Positions 9,742-18,672 of a DNA stretch of 64,000 nucleotides are shown here, piece by piece (positions within the stretch are counted from its first letter, which is position 1; each line of letters opens with the position of its first letter). Source of the stretch: Eubacterium sp. (GTDB taxonomy: Bacteria; Bacillota; Clostridia; Oscillospirales; Acutalibacteraceae); NCBI GenBank assembly GCA_017450645.1, contig JAFSTE010000021.1, forward strand, positions 124,001 through 188,000. Reading direction: 5' to 3'. The position numbers and the translations under genes are program-made. The notes under the pieces were generated by a model, which had not been told where the DNA came from, searched no databases, and saw only the letters and a program-made list of their open reading frames with translations.

Positions 9742-9763
9742 ACACCGCCCATTTAGACGGTGT
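9742..9763 (-). terminator. intrinsic terminator of the NhaD/ArsB-type permease gene
   Basis: Arms ACACCG (9742-9747) and CGGTGT (9758-9763) form a hairpin; on the minus strand it is followed by TTTTTGTTTATT. It lies directly after the permease stop. Confidence 0.8.
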
Positions 9764-9772
9764 AAGTTGTTA

Positions 9773-11125
9773 TTAAACGTGTAATGGGTGGATTAGCAAA
9801 ATCATTGCGGTTGCAACAGTCAAGACGATTACCGTTGCAGGAGCAAGTTTTGCACAGTATTTGCCCCAGCTGATGTTGTAGCCCTCTTTTTGAGCTACGG
9901 ATATACCAACAACGTTTGCGGACGCACCGATAGGTGTAGCCGAGCCACCGATATCCGTACCCATTGAAAGTGACCACGCGAGTGTATCGAGCGGTACGAT
10001 ATTTGAAAGTCCTGAAATAACAGGTATCATAGTAGCAGCAAACGGGATGTTATCAACAAACGCGCTTGCAATAGCAGAAATCCAGATTACAATAGCAACA
10101 ATAAAGATTGCGTTACCGCCGCTTATCTTCTCAATAAAGTGAGCAATGAGCTCAAGCACCTTGGTCTGCTCAAGACCACCGACAACAACGAACAGTCCGA
10201 TAAAGAACAGAAGCGTTTTGTAGTCAACTTTTTTAAGCATTTCGGGTATGTGCTTTGGAGCTGTAATAAGCGTAATAATAGCAATAAACACGCCGATTGT
10301 AGCAACTGTAAGGTGTGTATTTGCGTGAGTTACAAGCAGTACAACCGCACAGCCGAAAATAATGCAGCTTACAATAAATCCGGGCTTGTCTGTGATTGCG
10401 CTCTTCGGGTCAGGAAGCGTTGACGGGTCAACAGTACCTTCGGTTCTGAGTTCCTTTTTGTATACAAAATAGAAATAGAAAACAATTATAATAAGGCAAA
10501 TGCCTGCGATTGCGCCTGTATTTGTAAGGAAGTCGCTGAACGAATAGCCGAGCGCGGTACCGATAATGATGTTTGGTGGGTCGCCGCACATAGTCGCAGA
10601 ACCGCCAAGATTAGCGCAGAACACCTCAGACAAAATCATAGGTATGGGGTTAAACTTAAGCAATTTTGCAAGCTCGATGGTAACAGCTGCAAGGAAAAGA
10701 ATAACGGTGATACTATCGATAAACATCGAAAGAACGGCAGATAGTACCATAAATACGATGAAAATCGGGATAACCTTATACTTAACCATCTTTGCAAGCA
10801 GCATGCACAGCCAGCGGAAGAAGCCGACACGAGCCATACCCTCAACCATAACCATCATACCGCCAATGAATATGATAGTAGCCCAATTGATACCCGAGGA
10901 CTCCCCTTCGCCCTCGCTCGCCTGATACCAGAAGTCAAGAGTGGCAAAGTTATGAAAATTAAGTGTATTAACAACAGCGTCCATACTACGCATACAAATA
11001 CCGAAAACAACGATAAGAGTAAGCGCGCCGGCGCAAAGAGTTACAATATGACGCGGTATTTTCTCGGAAATAATAAGCCCGAACATCGCAACAAATATTG
11101 CAACCGCACAGATTTGTGCCGCCAT
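9773..11125 (-). CDS. ArsB/NhaD-type ion transporter superfamily permease
   Basis: 450 residues with about eleven to twelve hydrophobic segments and no soluble domain. Two inverted-repeat half-site motifs typical of the ion transporter superfamily are visible: NLGGSATMCGDPPNIIIG near residues 170-190 and DIGGSATPIGASANVVG near residues 395-412. The TPIG/SAN pattern matches the ArsB/NhaD group, which moves Na+/H+, arsenite or small anions. There is no arsA or arsR nearby, so arsenite export is unlikely from context. It stands alone, with its own promoter and terminator. The ion is not known. Confidence 0.8.
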   Translation of the reverse strand: MAAQICAVAIFVAMFGLIISEKIPRHIVTLCAGALTLIVVFGICMRSMDAVVNTLNFHNFATLDFWYQASEGEGESSGINWATIIFIGGMMVMVEGMARVGFFRWLCMLLAKMVKYKVIPIFIVFMVLSAVLSMFIDSITVILFLAAVTIELAKLLKFNPIPMILSEVFCANLGGSATMCGDPPNIIIGTALGYSFSDFLTNTGAIAGICLIIIVFYFYFVYKKELRTEGTVDPSTLPDPKSAITDKPGFIVSCIIFGCAVVLLVTHANTHLTVATIGVFIAIITLITAPKHIPEMLKKVDYKTLLFFIGLFVVVGGLEQTKVLELIAHFIEKISGGNAIFIVAIVIWISAIASAFVDNIPFAATMIPVISGLSNIVPLDTLAWSLSMGTDIGGSATPIGASANVVGISVAQKEGYNISWGKYCAKLAPATVIVLTVATAMILLIHPLHV

Positions 11126-11166
11126 TCTAACCCCTCCTTTAACGAATTATAAATTTACCACAAAGA

Positions 11167-11195
11167 ATAATAACACATTTTTAATCTTTTATCAA
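11167..11195 (-). promoter_or_regulatory. sigma-A promoter of the permease gene
   Basis: Minus strand TTGATA (11190-11195), 17 bases, TATTAT (11167-11172). The AGGAGGGG ribosome site of the permease follows about 25 bases downstream. Confidence 0.7.
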
Positions 11196-11225
11196 CCATA
11201 AATAATTTTTTGTCAAAGATTTTAA

Positions 11226-11247
11226 AAGGAGCAGATATCTGCCCCTT
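11226..11247 (-). terminator. intrinsic terminator of the murC operon
   Basis: Arms AAGGAGCAGA (11226-11235) and TCTGCCCCTT (11238-11247) pair almost perfectly, with one G-U pair. On the minus strand the stem follows the stop codon at 11251 and runs into TTTTAAAATC. The hairpin has no real loop of its own, so the apex opens to four bases or more. Confidence 0.7.
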
Positions 11248-11250
11248 AAA

Positions 11251-11586
11251 CTAAAACATATTCTTTTTGTTTATGATATTTAGTGCGGCGATGCAGCCGG
11301 GGCAGTCGCAGTAGATGGCGCCGTCGGCTTTGATTTCTTTGGCGTGAGCGAGCTTTTGCGCTGCAACTTCGTCGCCGAAAATCTGCTTAGCCATGTCGCT
11401 TTCAAAGAAAGCGATTGTACCGTCAATGGGCGCAATGTCCTCTTTCGCTTCGGCGATAAGCATCTCTGCTGCCTCTGTCTCTTTGTCTGTTCCGATTGAG
11501 TTAATATAATTCTGTGCCGCTTGTTTAAACTCTGCACACGCGCTCGGTGCGTCGAGCACTGCCTGTGCTAAATCTCTGTTTAACAT
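11251..11586 (-). CDS. small conserved-type protein with C-terminal Cys cluster, function unknown
   Basis: 111 residues from the ATG at 11586, chosen because GGAGG lies seven bases upstream and the codon overlaps the preceding stop (TAATG). It starts MLNRDLAQAVLDAPSAC and ends with a cluster, YCDCPGCIAALNIINKK, which contains three Cys in a CxCxxC arrangement. The middle is acidic and helical. I do not recognise a characterised family; similar small proteins are sometimes labelled Hsp90 in databases, which the sequence does not support. The Cys cluster could bind a metal or a cofactor. Coupling to the FliB-like gene suggests a joint role. Confidence 0.75.
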   Translation of the reverse strand: MLNRDLAQAVLDAPSACAEFKQAAQNYINSIGTDKETEAAEMLIAEAKEDIAPIDGTIAFFESDMAKQIFGDEVAAQKLAHAKEIKADGAIYCDCPGCIAALNIINKKNMF

Positions 11587-12542
11587 TATAATACCTCCAG
11601 AAGTGATTTGGTTTTTAAACATTTTGCCTCTTTAAGAAGCTTTTTGTACCTGTCCATATTGTACTGTGAGTGCTCGGTTTCCTTAGACCATAGGTGGACA
11701 GTCCACGCGTCCTCACCGATATATGTATTGATAAGCACGCCTATTACTGCCATCTTCACCTTCGACAGCACATCAAGGTCGAAAACGGCGTCAAGAAAAT
11801 ACTTGTAAATAAAATATGCAGCTATGTTTTCGTTTGCCAATGTGTTATTTATCGGCTTTATCTGCATATTATCAACCTTTTGCTGCCACTCGGGATTGAT
11901 TAGCTCGGGGTTTCTGAAAACATCCTGAAATGAAATGGGAGTATTAGCTTCTTCATAATCGTCAAGCTCGGTTTGCAGCTCGGTGGCAAAATTAAGCAAT
12001 TCCCTTAATCTCTCGGTAATATGCTTATCCGAGTACAGAATATCAAACGCCTTTTCGCGCGCTTTTTTGAGTTTCATAAAAGTGAGCGCATCAATATCGT
12101 TAAGGCTCGGGAGCTCGTCCGTATACTCCGACTCGAATTCAAGATGTCCGTCAAGATTATAAATCATATCCGCCGCAACGGGGCAGGAAAAGGATATACC
12201 TATCTCGCGCGTACCGCCGAAATCGTGGATAAACCGCGGAAAAGTTCGGCAGGTAAACGGCGTATGCTCGCCGCCGATTGCAATATGCATATCGCATAGA
12301 TTTTCGTCATTTAAAAACGGGCAGCGCTTCTTAGGCGCAAGCGTAAAGATAGTATTTCCGAACTCGTCCTTATCAAGCACGCGGTCAATGCGCTGTTTAA
12401 TTTCAAGCTTTGAATCAAGAGTACTGTAGTACGCGAGCGATTCCTCGTCCGCGTCGACCTCCCATCCCTGACAGCAGGAATCGGGGCACTCCCCCGCTAT
12501 GCACTTAAAATCCTTATAATAAGTAGGTTTAATAATTATCAT
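11586..12542 (-). CDS. FliB-like (flagellin lysine-N-methylase family) Cys-rich protein
   Basis: 318 residues. The N-terminal half carries the Cys pattern of FliB homologues: CIAGECPDSCCQGW near residues 14-27, CPFLNDENLCDMH, CRTFPR and SFSCPVAA. FliB methylates flagellin lysines in Salmonella; the Cys positions suggest an iron-sulfur cluster. No flagellar gene is visible in this window, and many non-motile Clostridia carry such homologues, so the substrate here is probably another protein. The ATG overlaps the CYTH stop by four bases (ATGA). It is third in the murC-CYTH-FliB-small protein operon. Confidence 0.8.
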   Translation of the reverse strand: MIIIKPTYYKDFKCIAGECPDSCCQGWEVDADEESLAYYSTLDSKLEIKQRIDRVLDKDEFGNTIFTLAPKKRCPFLNDENLCDMHIAIGGEHTPFTCRTFPRFIHDFGGTREIGISFSCPVAADMIYNLDGHLEFESEYTDELPSLNDIDALTFMKLKKAREKAFDILYSDKHITERLRELLNFATELQTELDDYEEANTPISFQDVFRNPELINPEWQQKVDNMQIKPINNTLANENIAAYFIYKYFLDAVFDLDVLSKVKMAVIGVLINTYIGEDAWTVHLWSKETEHSQYNMDRYKKLLKEAKCLKTKSLLEVL

Positions 12543-13033
12543 TTGTTTTTAGCAAGCTGTTTGTTTTTATACTCATGGTCGTCGGATACATCTTTGATAA
12601 TCTTAATCTCGGGAGGTATCTGATACGCTTCGTCCTCGTTATCGAGCTCTATTTCGAGTATCGCTTTATCGCTCCAGAACGGATAAACATCTAGTTCGAG
12701 CACCTTACCGCCGTACGCAAAGACATACCTATCCTTATAAATAGGATGGCGGCTCGGGTCGGCTGTAAGCTTAAGCTGCACATACTCGGGACCGGTAATA
12801 ACGTCCTCGTACTCATGGCACTTAGTTTCACTAATACGGATTTTAAGCGTTTCAAAATAGGTGTCTATACCAAAATGGGTACGCCGTCTTATACGGTGCG
12901 AGCCGACCTCGGACAGCAGATAAATCTGCTCTATCTCATATTTAATAGGATTATATTTTAAAAGAGTATCAATATCGGGATACTCGATTAAAAACTTCTT
13001 TTCAAGCTCAATAGAATATTTTAAATCAGGCAT
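12539..13033 (-). CDS. CYTH-domain protein
   Basis: 164 residues from the ATG at 13033; an upstream TTG at 13048 would add five. The N-terminal motif IELEKKFL is a variant of the ExExK signature of the CYTH (triphosphate tunnel metalloenzyme) superfamily. Alternating charged strands follow (RIRRRTH, ETLKIRIS, LELDVYPF, ILEIELDNEDEA), as expected for an eight-stranded tunnel that binds triphosphates. Members are inorganic triphosphatases or thiamine triphosphatases. The ATG lies inside the end of murC, an eight-base overlap, so the genes are coupled. The substrate is undetermined. Confidence 0.8.
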   Translation of the reverse strand: MPDLKYSIELEKKFLIEYPDIDTLLKYNPIKYEIEQIYLLSEVGSHRIRRRTHFGIDTYFETLKIRISETKCHEYEDVITGPEYVQLKLTADPSRHPIYKDRYVFAYGGKVLELDVYPFWSDKAILEIELDNEDEAYQIPPEIKIIKDVSDDHEYKNKQLAKNK

Positions 13034-14405
13034 TTTTAAGCTTATCAACCATCATACGCGCAACTTTATATACATCGCCGCAGCCGAGTGTGATTACAAG
13101 GTCGCCGTCTTCGGCGTGTTCACATACATAGTCGCAGATTTCGGGGAAGGTGTCGAGCTGCACCGCGCCCTTGATTTTATCGGAAAGGTCGGTGGCCTTA
13201 ATTCCGATAGTGTTAACCTCTCTCGAGCCCATAATCTCGCTAATAACAACCTTATCGGCAATTGAAAGCACCTCTGCAAATTCGTCAAGTAAAAGCGAAG
13301 TTCTCGAAAATGTAAACGGCTGGTGTACCGCCCAAACGTTCTTATAGCCCATCTTCTTTGCAGCTTCAAGAGTTACCTTAATTTCTGCGGGATGGTGCGC
13401 GTAGTCGTCGGCAAAGGTTACGCCGTGATATGTTCCGAGAAGCTCAAAGCGCCTTGATGCGCCGCCGAAAGCCTTAAGTCCGCGAAGGATACTCTCAATA
13501 TCGGCGCCGCTCTCATACGCAGCGACAAAAGCGCAAAGCGAGTTCAGAATATTATGCTCGCCGGGTACGGAAAGCTCTACCTTAGCAACGAATTCGCCGT
13601 TATGGTAAACCTCGTACTCACTGTGGAAACCGCCCGGGATAAAGACATTTTTAGCCTGCCACTCGTTAGTGTCCTTAGTTCCTACGGAAATCATCTTTTT
13701 GCCCTCGATGCCTTTAACGGTGTCGAGGGTGTTTTCGTCGTCGCCGTTATATATAATTGTTTTAGTTGTAAGCTCGCAGAATTTTCTGAACGACTTTTTG
13801 ATATTATCGAGGTTTCCGAAAAAGTCGAGATGGTCCTCGTCGATATTAAGGACTACCGCGATATCGGGGTTCATATGAAGGAAAGTGTTATTAAACTCGC
13901 AACTTTCGCAGACAAAGTTCTGACTCTTGCCGAATCTGCCGTAAGCCTTAATAACGGGCAGCTTACCGCCGATAACAGCAGACGGGTCAAGCCCCGCTTC
14001 AAGAAGCACCTGAGTAGTCATAGACGAGGTTGTAGTTTTACCGTGTGTACCGCAGATACCGATACAGTTAGAAAACATTCTGCTAAGTGCGCCGAGTACC
14101 TCCGCGCGCTCAAAGCACGGGAAGTTAGCCTTAGCGTATTCAAGCTCCTCGTTACCCTTAAGAATAGCGTTAGTATATATTACGAGGTCAACGTCGTCGG
14201 CAATATTCTCCTTAACCTGACCCAAAAATACCTTAGCACCCTCGCTCTCAATACGGCGGAAGGTTTCTGTATCGTTGTTATCGCTGCCGCTGATCTGATA
14301 GCCGAGCGATAAAAGTATCTCTGCAACCGGGCACATACCCGAGCCGCCGATACCTATAAAATGTATTTTTTTAGCCTCTTTAAGCTGAGTATCTATATTT
14401 TTCAA
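13026..14405 (-). CDS. murC: UDP-N-acetylmuramate--L-alanine ligase
   Basis: 459 residues, normal length for MurC. The N-terminal UDP-binding motif HFIGIGGSGMCPVAEIL is followed by the ATP loop GICGTHGKTTTSSM near residues 115-128. Next come NIDEDHLDFFG and the C-terminal ligase motif DDYAHHPAEIK, which marks the Mur ligase family and the MurC subgroup. It adds L-alanine to UDP-MurNAc in the cytoplasm, the first step of the peptidoglycan stem peptide. The start is TTG at 14405, with GGAGG eleven bases upstream. It heads a four-gene operon and has a TATAAT box upstream. Confidence 0.97.
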   Translation of the reverse strand: MKNIDTQLKEAKKIHFIGIGGSGMCPVAEILLSLGYQISGSDNNDTETFRRIESEGAKVFLGQVKENIADDVDLVIYTNAILKGNEELEYAKANFPCFERAEVLGALSRMFSNCIGICGTHGKTTTSSMTTQVLLEAGLDPSAVIGGKLPVIKAYGRFGKSQNFVCESCEFNNTFLHMNPDIAVVLNIDEDHLDFFGNLDNIKKSFRKFCELTTKTIIYNGDDENTLDTVKGIEGKKMISVGTKDTNEWQAKNVFIPGGFHSEYEVYHNGEFVAKVELSVPGEHNILNSLCAFVAAYESGADIESILRGLKAFGGASRRFELLGTYHGVTFADDYAHHPAEIKVTLEAAKKMGYKNVWAVHQPFTFSRTSLLLDEFAEVLSIADKVVISEIMGSREVNTIGIKATDLSDKIKGAVQLDTFPEICDYVCEHAEDGDLVITLGCGDVYKVARMMVDKLKNA

Positions 14406-14443
14406 ATCGGTGTCCTCCGAGATAATGTAAATTAATTCAATAT

Positions 14444-14449
14444 ATTATA
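14444..14449 (-). promoter_or_regulatory. -10 box of the murC operon promoter
   Basis: Minus strand TATAAT at 14444-14449, 38 bases upstream of the TTG start. The hexamer 17 bases further upstream is only TTTATT, so the -35 element is weak. Confidence 0.5.
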
Positions 14450-14492
14450 TCACTTTTGCGCTAAAAAATAAACACCTAATTTCAGTTTATAA

Positions 14493-14500
14493 CATAAAAT
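14493..14500 (+). promoter_or_regulatory. possible mother-cell sigma factor -10 element for dpaAB
   Basis: CATAAAAT at 14493-14500 resembles the CATA-type -10 of sigma-E/sigma-K promoters, which is where dipicolinate synthase genes are expected to be expressed. No convincing -35 was identified and no sigma-A promoter is apparent. Confidence 0.3.
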
Positions 14501-14533
14501 GTAAAAGATAACGATTTGCAGCGAGATGATTTT

Positions 14534-15250
14534 ATGAAAAAATGCTTTATTGCGCCCGATTCAGCCGACAAAAGAATACCGTTTGCGGTAAGCGAACTTG
14601 AAAAAATGGGTAATAGAAAGGCAGAAAAGGCTGATAACGCCGATTTTGTTCTGCTTGGCGTTAATCAAAAGCCCGAATGCGACTACAAAATTCCAGTATT
14701 TGCAGGTAATGTAAAGGGTGAAAATGTATTCGACTACACAAAGGACGAGGAGTTCGTTATTAAAAATGCTGCGCTCACAGCCGAGGGCGCAATTTCGCTT
14801 GCGATAAGCGAGAGCGACATAACCTTGATAAATTCAAGGGTGCTTATCACGGGCTTTGGCAGGATTGGCAAGACGCTTTTACGCTATACTGAGCCGTTTA
14901 CGAAGGATATAACGGTTTGCGCAAGGAGTGACAGCGACAGAGCAAGCGCTGAAAATACGGGTGCTGCGCTTACAAAATTTGAGCTTTTGAAGTATAACGG
15001 CGACTACGACTTTATTTTTAACACAGTCCCCCACCCCGTATTTAACGAAGCGGAGCTGAAGGCGGTTAACAAGGATGCTGTATTAATCGAGCTTGCGTCG
15101 TTTCCCGGCGGCATCGACAGACATTTTGCTAAGCATTACGGCTTAAAGCTGATTGACGGCAAGGCGCTGCCATCAAGGTATTCTAAAAAGAGTGCAGGCA
15201 TACTCGTTGCAAAAGCGGTTGACAAAATGGCAAGGGAGGTATTAGTTTGA
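14534..15250 (+). CDS. dpaA: dipicolinate synthase subunit A (SpoVFA)
   Basis: 238 residues from the ATG at 14534; a TTG 18 bases upstream is the alternative. The central Rossmann motif VLITGFGRIGKTLLRY and the C-terminal stretch GLKLIDGKALPSRYSKKSAG are diagnostic for DpaA. It oxidises the heterocyclic product of DapA to dipicolinic acid in the mother cell of sporulating cells, together with DpaB. It is about 50-60 residues shorter than the Bacillus protein, the loss being in the N-terminal part. The stop overlaps the dpaB TTG start, so the two subunits are coupled. It indicates endospore formation. Confidence 0.92.
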   Translation: MKKCFIAPDSADKRIPFAVSELEKMGNRKAEKADNADFVLLGVNQKPECDYKIPVFAGNVKGENVFDYTKDEEFVIKNAALTAEGAISLAISESDITLINSRVLITGFGRIGKTLLRYTEPFTKDITVCARSDSDRASAENTGAALTKFELLKYNGDYDFIFNTVPHPVFNEAELKAVNKDAVLIELASFPGGIDRHFAKHYGLKLIDGKALPSRYSKKSAGILVAKAVDKMAREVLV

Positions 15251-15810
15251 AAATAGGATACTGTTTTACAGGCTCGTTTTGCACCTTTGAAAAGAGCATA
15301 AACGCACTTGAAATGCTTGTAAACAAAGGATATGACATAACACCGATTATGAGCGAAAACGCATACGCTACCGACACGCGCTTCGGCAAAGCCGAGGATA
15401 TAGTTAAAAAGCTCGAAGCCATCACCAAAAAGCAGGTTATTCACACCATTTGCGACGCTGAGCCGATAGGACCGAAAAGTATGTTTGACATCCTTGTTGT
15501 CGCACCCTGCACCTCTAACACGCTCGCTAAGCTTGCTAACGGCGTTAACGACACAGCCGTTACTATGGCGGTTAAGTCGCACATAAGAAACTCAAAGCCC
15601 GTTGTTATAGGCATTTCGACTAATGACGCGCTCGGCGCAGCGGCTAAAAATATAGGTATTCTTATGAATTACAAGGACTACTATTTTATTCCGTTTAGTA
15701 TGGACGACTGCATAAATAAGCCAAAATCAATGGTGTGTGATTTCGGTCAGATTGAGCGCACAATCGAGCTTGCAAACGAAGGTAAAGAAATTAATAAAAA
15801 AATATTGTAA
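15247..15810 (+). CDS. dpaB: dipicolinate synthase subunit B (SpoVFB flavoprotein)
   Basis: 187 residues, a member of the phosphopantothenoylcysteine decarboxylase-like flavoprotein family. The start is TTG at 15247, overlapping the dpaA stop, with GGGAGG upstream. Motifs are GYCFTGSFCTFEKS at the N-terminus, the flavin-binding VVAPCTSNTLAKLANGVND near residues 85-103 and PVVIGISTNDALG. This set is typical for DpaB. With DpaA it completes dipicolinate synthesis during sporulation; the acid is then imported into the forespore and confers heat resistance. No further spore gene follows. Confidence 0.93.
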   Translation: MKIGYCFTGSFCTFEKSINALEMLVNKGYDITPIMSENAYATDTRFGKAEDIVKKLEAITKKQVIHTICDAEPIGPKSMFDILVVAPCTSNTLAKLANGVNDTAVTMAVKSHIRNSKPVVIGISTNDALGAAAKNIGILMNYKDYYFIPFSMDDCINKPKSMVCDFGQIERTIELANEGKEINKKIL

Positions 15811-15816
15811 ATTGTG

Positions 15817-15845
15817 TTGACTTTATAATGTAAAAATTATATATT
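15817..15845 (+). promoter_or_regulatory. sigma-A promoter of the potABCD operon
   Basis: TTGACT (15817-15822), 17 bases, TATATT (15840-15845). It lies about 50 bases upstream of the potA TTG start. Confidence 0.75.
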
Positions 15846-15896
15846 AGTGCTATGCACAATGTGCAAATCGGGGCGTAAGCAAAAAGGAAGAGGATA

Positions 15897-17030
15897 TTGA
15901 AAAGAATAATTGAATTAAAGGATATTACTGTAAGCTACGGTGACAACACCGTTTTGGATAAACTGAATTTATATATTAACGAAAAAGAGTTTATAACACT
16001 GCTCGGTCCCTCGGGATGCGGTAAAACTACCACTCTGCGCGCTATTGCGGGTTTTTTAAACCCCGACAGCGGCGACGTAATTTTTGAGGGTAAGAGAATA
16101 AATGATGTACCTCCTCACAAGAGGAAGTTAAACACCATTTTTCAGCGTTATGCTCTTTTTTCTCATTTAAATGTATATGAAAACATCGCTTTCGGACCTC
16201 AGCTGCAGAAGAAGAGCAAGGACGAGGTCAGGAAAACTGTTGCAAAAATGCTTGAGCTTGTAAACCTTAAGGGCTTTGAAAAGCGCACTATTGACTCGCT
16301 TTCGGGCGGTCAGCAGCAGCGTGTGGCTATAGCAAGGGCGCTTGCCAACAATCCGCATGTACTTCTTTTAGACGAGCCGCTCGGCGCGCTCGACTTAAAG
16401 CTGCGTAAGGATATGCAGCGAGAGCTTAAAAATATTCAAAAAGAGCTTGGCATTACCTTTATTTATGTAACGCACGACCAGGAGGAAGCGCTTTCAATGA
16501 GCGACACCGTGGTTGTTATGGACAAGGGTAAAATACAGCAAATCGGCACGCCTGAGGATATCTATAACGAGCCGGTTAACGCCTTTGTTGCTGATTTTAT
16601 CGGCGAGAGTAACATCGTAGACGCTATTATGCTCGAGGACTATAAGGTTACCTTTGGCGGCGTTAAGTTTAAGTGTCTTGACGCCGGATTTGAAAAGAAC
16701 GAATTTGTTGAAGCCGTTGTACGCCCCGAGGATATTAAGATAGTTGAGGTCGGCTCTAAGGCTGCGCTTACCGGAACTATTACGGGAGTAACATTTAAGG
16801 GCGTTCACTTTGAAATACTTGTTGATGTTGGCGGCTTTATATGGATGATACAAACCACGCAAGAGGGTCTTAAGGTAGGCGACAAGATAGGTATGTACAT
16901 CGAGCCTGACGCTATTCACATTATGAAGCGCAGTGAATACTCGGGCGAATTTGGCGACTACTCTTACTTTTCTGACGAAATGGACCACATCTCGGACGCT
17001 TCTTATAACTGGGAGGACGAAGAGGAATGA
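15897..17030 (+). CDS. potA: spermidine/putrescine ABC transporter ATP-binding protein
   Basis: 377 residues. Walker [10 protein letters not shown] lies near residues 38-46, the signature [16 protein letters not shown] near 135-150 and Walker [12 protein letters not shown] just after. The C-terminal ~120 residues form the TOBE regulatory domain found in PotA/CysA-type ATPases. It powers polyamine import through PotB/PotC. The start is TTG at 15897, with GGAAGAGG upstream. The stop overlaps potB (ATGA). The C-terminus is Asp/Glu-rich (WEDEEE), slightly longer than usual. Confidence 0.95.
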   Translation: MKRIIELKDITVSYGDNTVLDKLNLYINEKEFITLLGPSGCGKTTTLRAIAGFLNPDSGDVIFEGKRINDVPPHKRKLNTIFQRYALFSHLNVYENIAFGPQLQKKSKDEVRKTVAKMLELVNLKGFEKRTIDSLSGGQQQRVAIARALANNPHVLLLDEPLGALDLKLRKDMQRELKNIQKELGITFIYVTHDQEEALSMSDTVVVMDKGKIQQIGTPEDIYNEPVNAFVADFIGESNIVDAIMLEDYKVTFGGVKFKCLDAGFEKNEFVEAVVRPEDIKIVEVGSKAALTGTITGVTFKGVHFEILVDVGGFIWMIQTTQEGLKVGDKIGMYIEPDAIHIMKRSEYSGEFGDYSYFSDEMDHISDASYNWEDEEE

Positions 17031-17854
17031 CAAGGCGTTTAAGAGCAAATCTTCTCGACAAGCCGTATTTTCTGTGGGCGCTGCTGTTTATTATAACACC
17101 GCTGTTTATGGTGCTTTACTACGCGCTGACAGACAAAAGCGGAGCTTTTACACTCGATAATTTTTCACAGATACCCGAGTATTTTTCTACGATACTGCTG
17201 TCCGTACTCTACGGAATTGCGGCTACCGTAATCTGTCTTATACTCGGCTACCCCTTTGCGTACTTTTTGTCTAAGCATACCGAGAGGACACAAAGGACTA
17301 TAGTGCTGCTTGTTATGCTGCCGATGTGGATGAACTTCCTTATCCGCACCTACAGCCTTATGACTATTTTAGGCGACACGGGCGTTATCAATCTCTTTTT
17401 AACACATCTGCACATAAAGCCCGCTCACCTTATTAACACACCCGGCGCGGTTATACTCGGTATGGTTTACAACTTTTTACCGTATATGATACTGCCGATT
17501 TACTCGGTGCTTTCAAAGCTTGACAACTCGCTGCTTGAAGCGGCGCAGGATTTAGGCTCAAACAAGTTCCACACCTTCAGGCGCGTGGTGCTGCCGCTGT
17601 CGCTACCCGGACTATTAAGCGGAGTTACTATGGTATTCGTACCCTGCGTTTCGACCTTTTATATTACGCAAAAGCTCGGCGGCGGTCAGATTGTACTAAT
17701 CGGTGATGTTATCGAGTCTCAGTTCCAGACGGCTAATAACTACAATCTCGGCGCTTCGCTCAGCTTCGTGCTAATGATACTTATATTTATCTGCTTAGGC
17801 GTTATGAATCATTTCGACGACGGCAAGGACGGACAAGGAGGTATGGTTATATGA
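17027..17854 (+). CDS. potB: spermidine/putrescine ABC transporter permease
   Basis: 275 residues with six predicted membrane helices. The cytoplasmic coupling motif [25 protein letters not shown] (residues ~185-210) is the EAA loop of the binding-protein-dependent permease family. [16 protein letters not shown] and the order relative to potA, potC and potD identify it as PotB rather than another permease. The start ATG at 17027 overlaps the potA stop by four bases, and the stop overlaps potC by four bases (ATGA). Confidence 0.94.
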   Translation: MTRRLRANLLDKPYFLWALLFIITPLFMVLYYALTDKSGAFTLDNFSQIPEYFSTILLSVLYGIAATVICLILGYPFAYFLSKHTERTQRTIVLLVMLPMWMNFLIRTYSLMTILGDTGVINLFLTHLHIKPAHLINTPGAVILGMVYNFLPYMILPIYSVLSKLDNSLLEAAQDLGSNKFHTFRRVVLPLSLPGLLSGVTMVFVPCVSTFYITQKLGGGQIVLIGDVIESQFQTANNYNLGASLSFVLMILIFICLGVMNHFDDGKDGQGGMVI

Positions 17855-18672
17855 AAAAAAGGACCTCCCCTGTTTCTAAGCTGTATATGGGATTAATCTT
17901 TATATTCCTTTATGCGCCGATTATCGTAATGATGGTATTCTCGTTCAACTCGTCAGTCAGCACCTATCAGATGGACGGACTTTCGCTCTACTGGTGGAAG
18001 GAAATGTTCAAAAACAACGCCGCAATGACCGCGGTTAAAAACACCGTAATTCTCGCAATCGCAACGACTGTTGTATCCACAATGCTTGGAGTTATGGCGG
18101 CTGTAGGACTGTTTCAGACTAAAAACAAGCTTTATAAAAAAGCGATGCAAAACGCAACGAACATACCTCTTATGAACCCCGAAATTGTAACGGGTATTTC
18201 GATGATGCTGCTTTTTGTTTTCGCGGGTACGCTCGTTCATAAAACCGAAGTGCTCGGCTTTACTACCCTTTTAATCGCGCATGTCACCTTCTGTCTGCCT
18301 TATGTAATACTTAATGTTATTCCAAAGCTCAGACAGTTTGATATGAATGTTTACGAAGCGGCTGTTGACCTCGGCTGCAGACCGCGCAGGGCATTTTTCA
18401 AGGTAGTGCTGCCGGAGATTATGAGCGGCATTATTACCGGCGCGGTTATGTCGTTTACGCTGTCGCTTGATGATTTCATTATTTCATACTTTACTAACGG
18501 TCCGTCGTTTCAGACGCTTCCGATTTACATTTTCTCGCTTACTAAAAAGAGAGTAAAGCCCGATATGTTCGCGCTTTCTACTCTTATGTTTGTAATTATT
18601 CTTATTCTGCTCGTTCTTATGAATGTAGCGCAGAGCAAGGCTGACAAGGAAGGAGAGAAAAAGTATGCGTAA
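17851..18672 (+). CDS. potC: spermidine/putrescine ABC transporter permease
   Basis: 273 residues with six predicted membrane segments. The EAA loop is EAAVDLGCRPRRAFFKVVLPE near residues 169-190, followed by SFTLSLDDFIISYFTNGP, characteristic of PotC. N-terminal LIFIFLYAPIIVMMVFSFNSS is also typical. It pairs with PotB to form the channel of the polyamine importer. Its start overlaps potB by four bases, and its last eight bases overlap the potD start, which indicates tight translational coupling in potABCD. Confidence 0.95.
   Translation: MKKRTSPVSKLYMGLIFIFLYAPIIVMMVFSFNSSVSTYQMDGLSLYWWKEMFKNNAAMTAVKNTVILAIATTVVSTMLGVMAAVGLFQTKNKLYKKAMQNATNIPLMNPEIVTGISMMLLFVFAGTLVHKTEVLGFTTLLIAHVTFCLPYVILNVIPKLRQFDMNVYEAAVDLGCRPRRAFFKVVLPEIMSGIITGAVMSFTLSLDDFIISYFTNGPSFQTLPIYIFSLTKKRVKPDMFALSTLMFVIILILLVLMNVAQSKADKEGEKKYA

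Noticed and set aside
9773..11125. Arsenic resistance locus
   Set aside because: The permease is ArsB/NhaD-like but there is no arsR, arsA or arsC beside it.
11586..12542. Evidence for motility from the FliB-like gene
   Set aside because: No flagellar or chemotaxis gene is visible, and FliB homologues occur in non-motile Clostridia.
13554..14312. 252-codon plus-strand frame opposite murC
   Set aside because: Shadow of murC; no ribosome site; the dpaA promoter region lies beyond it.
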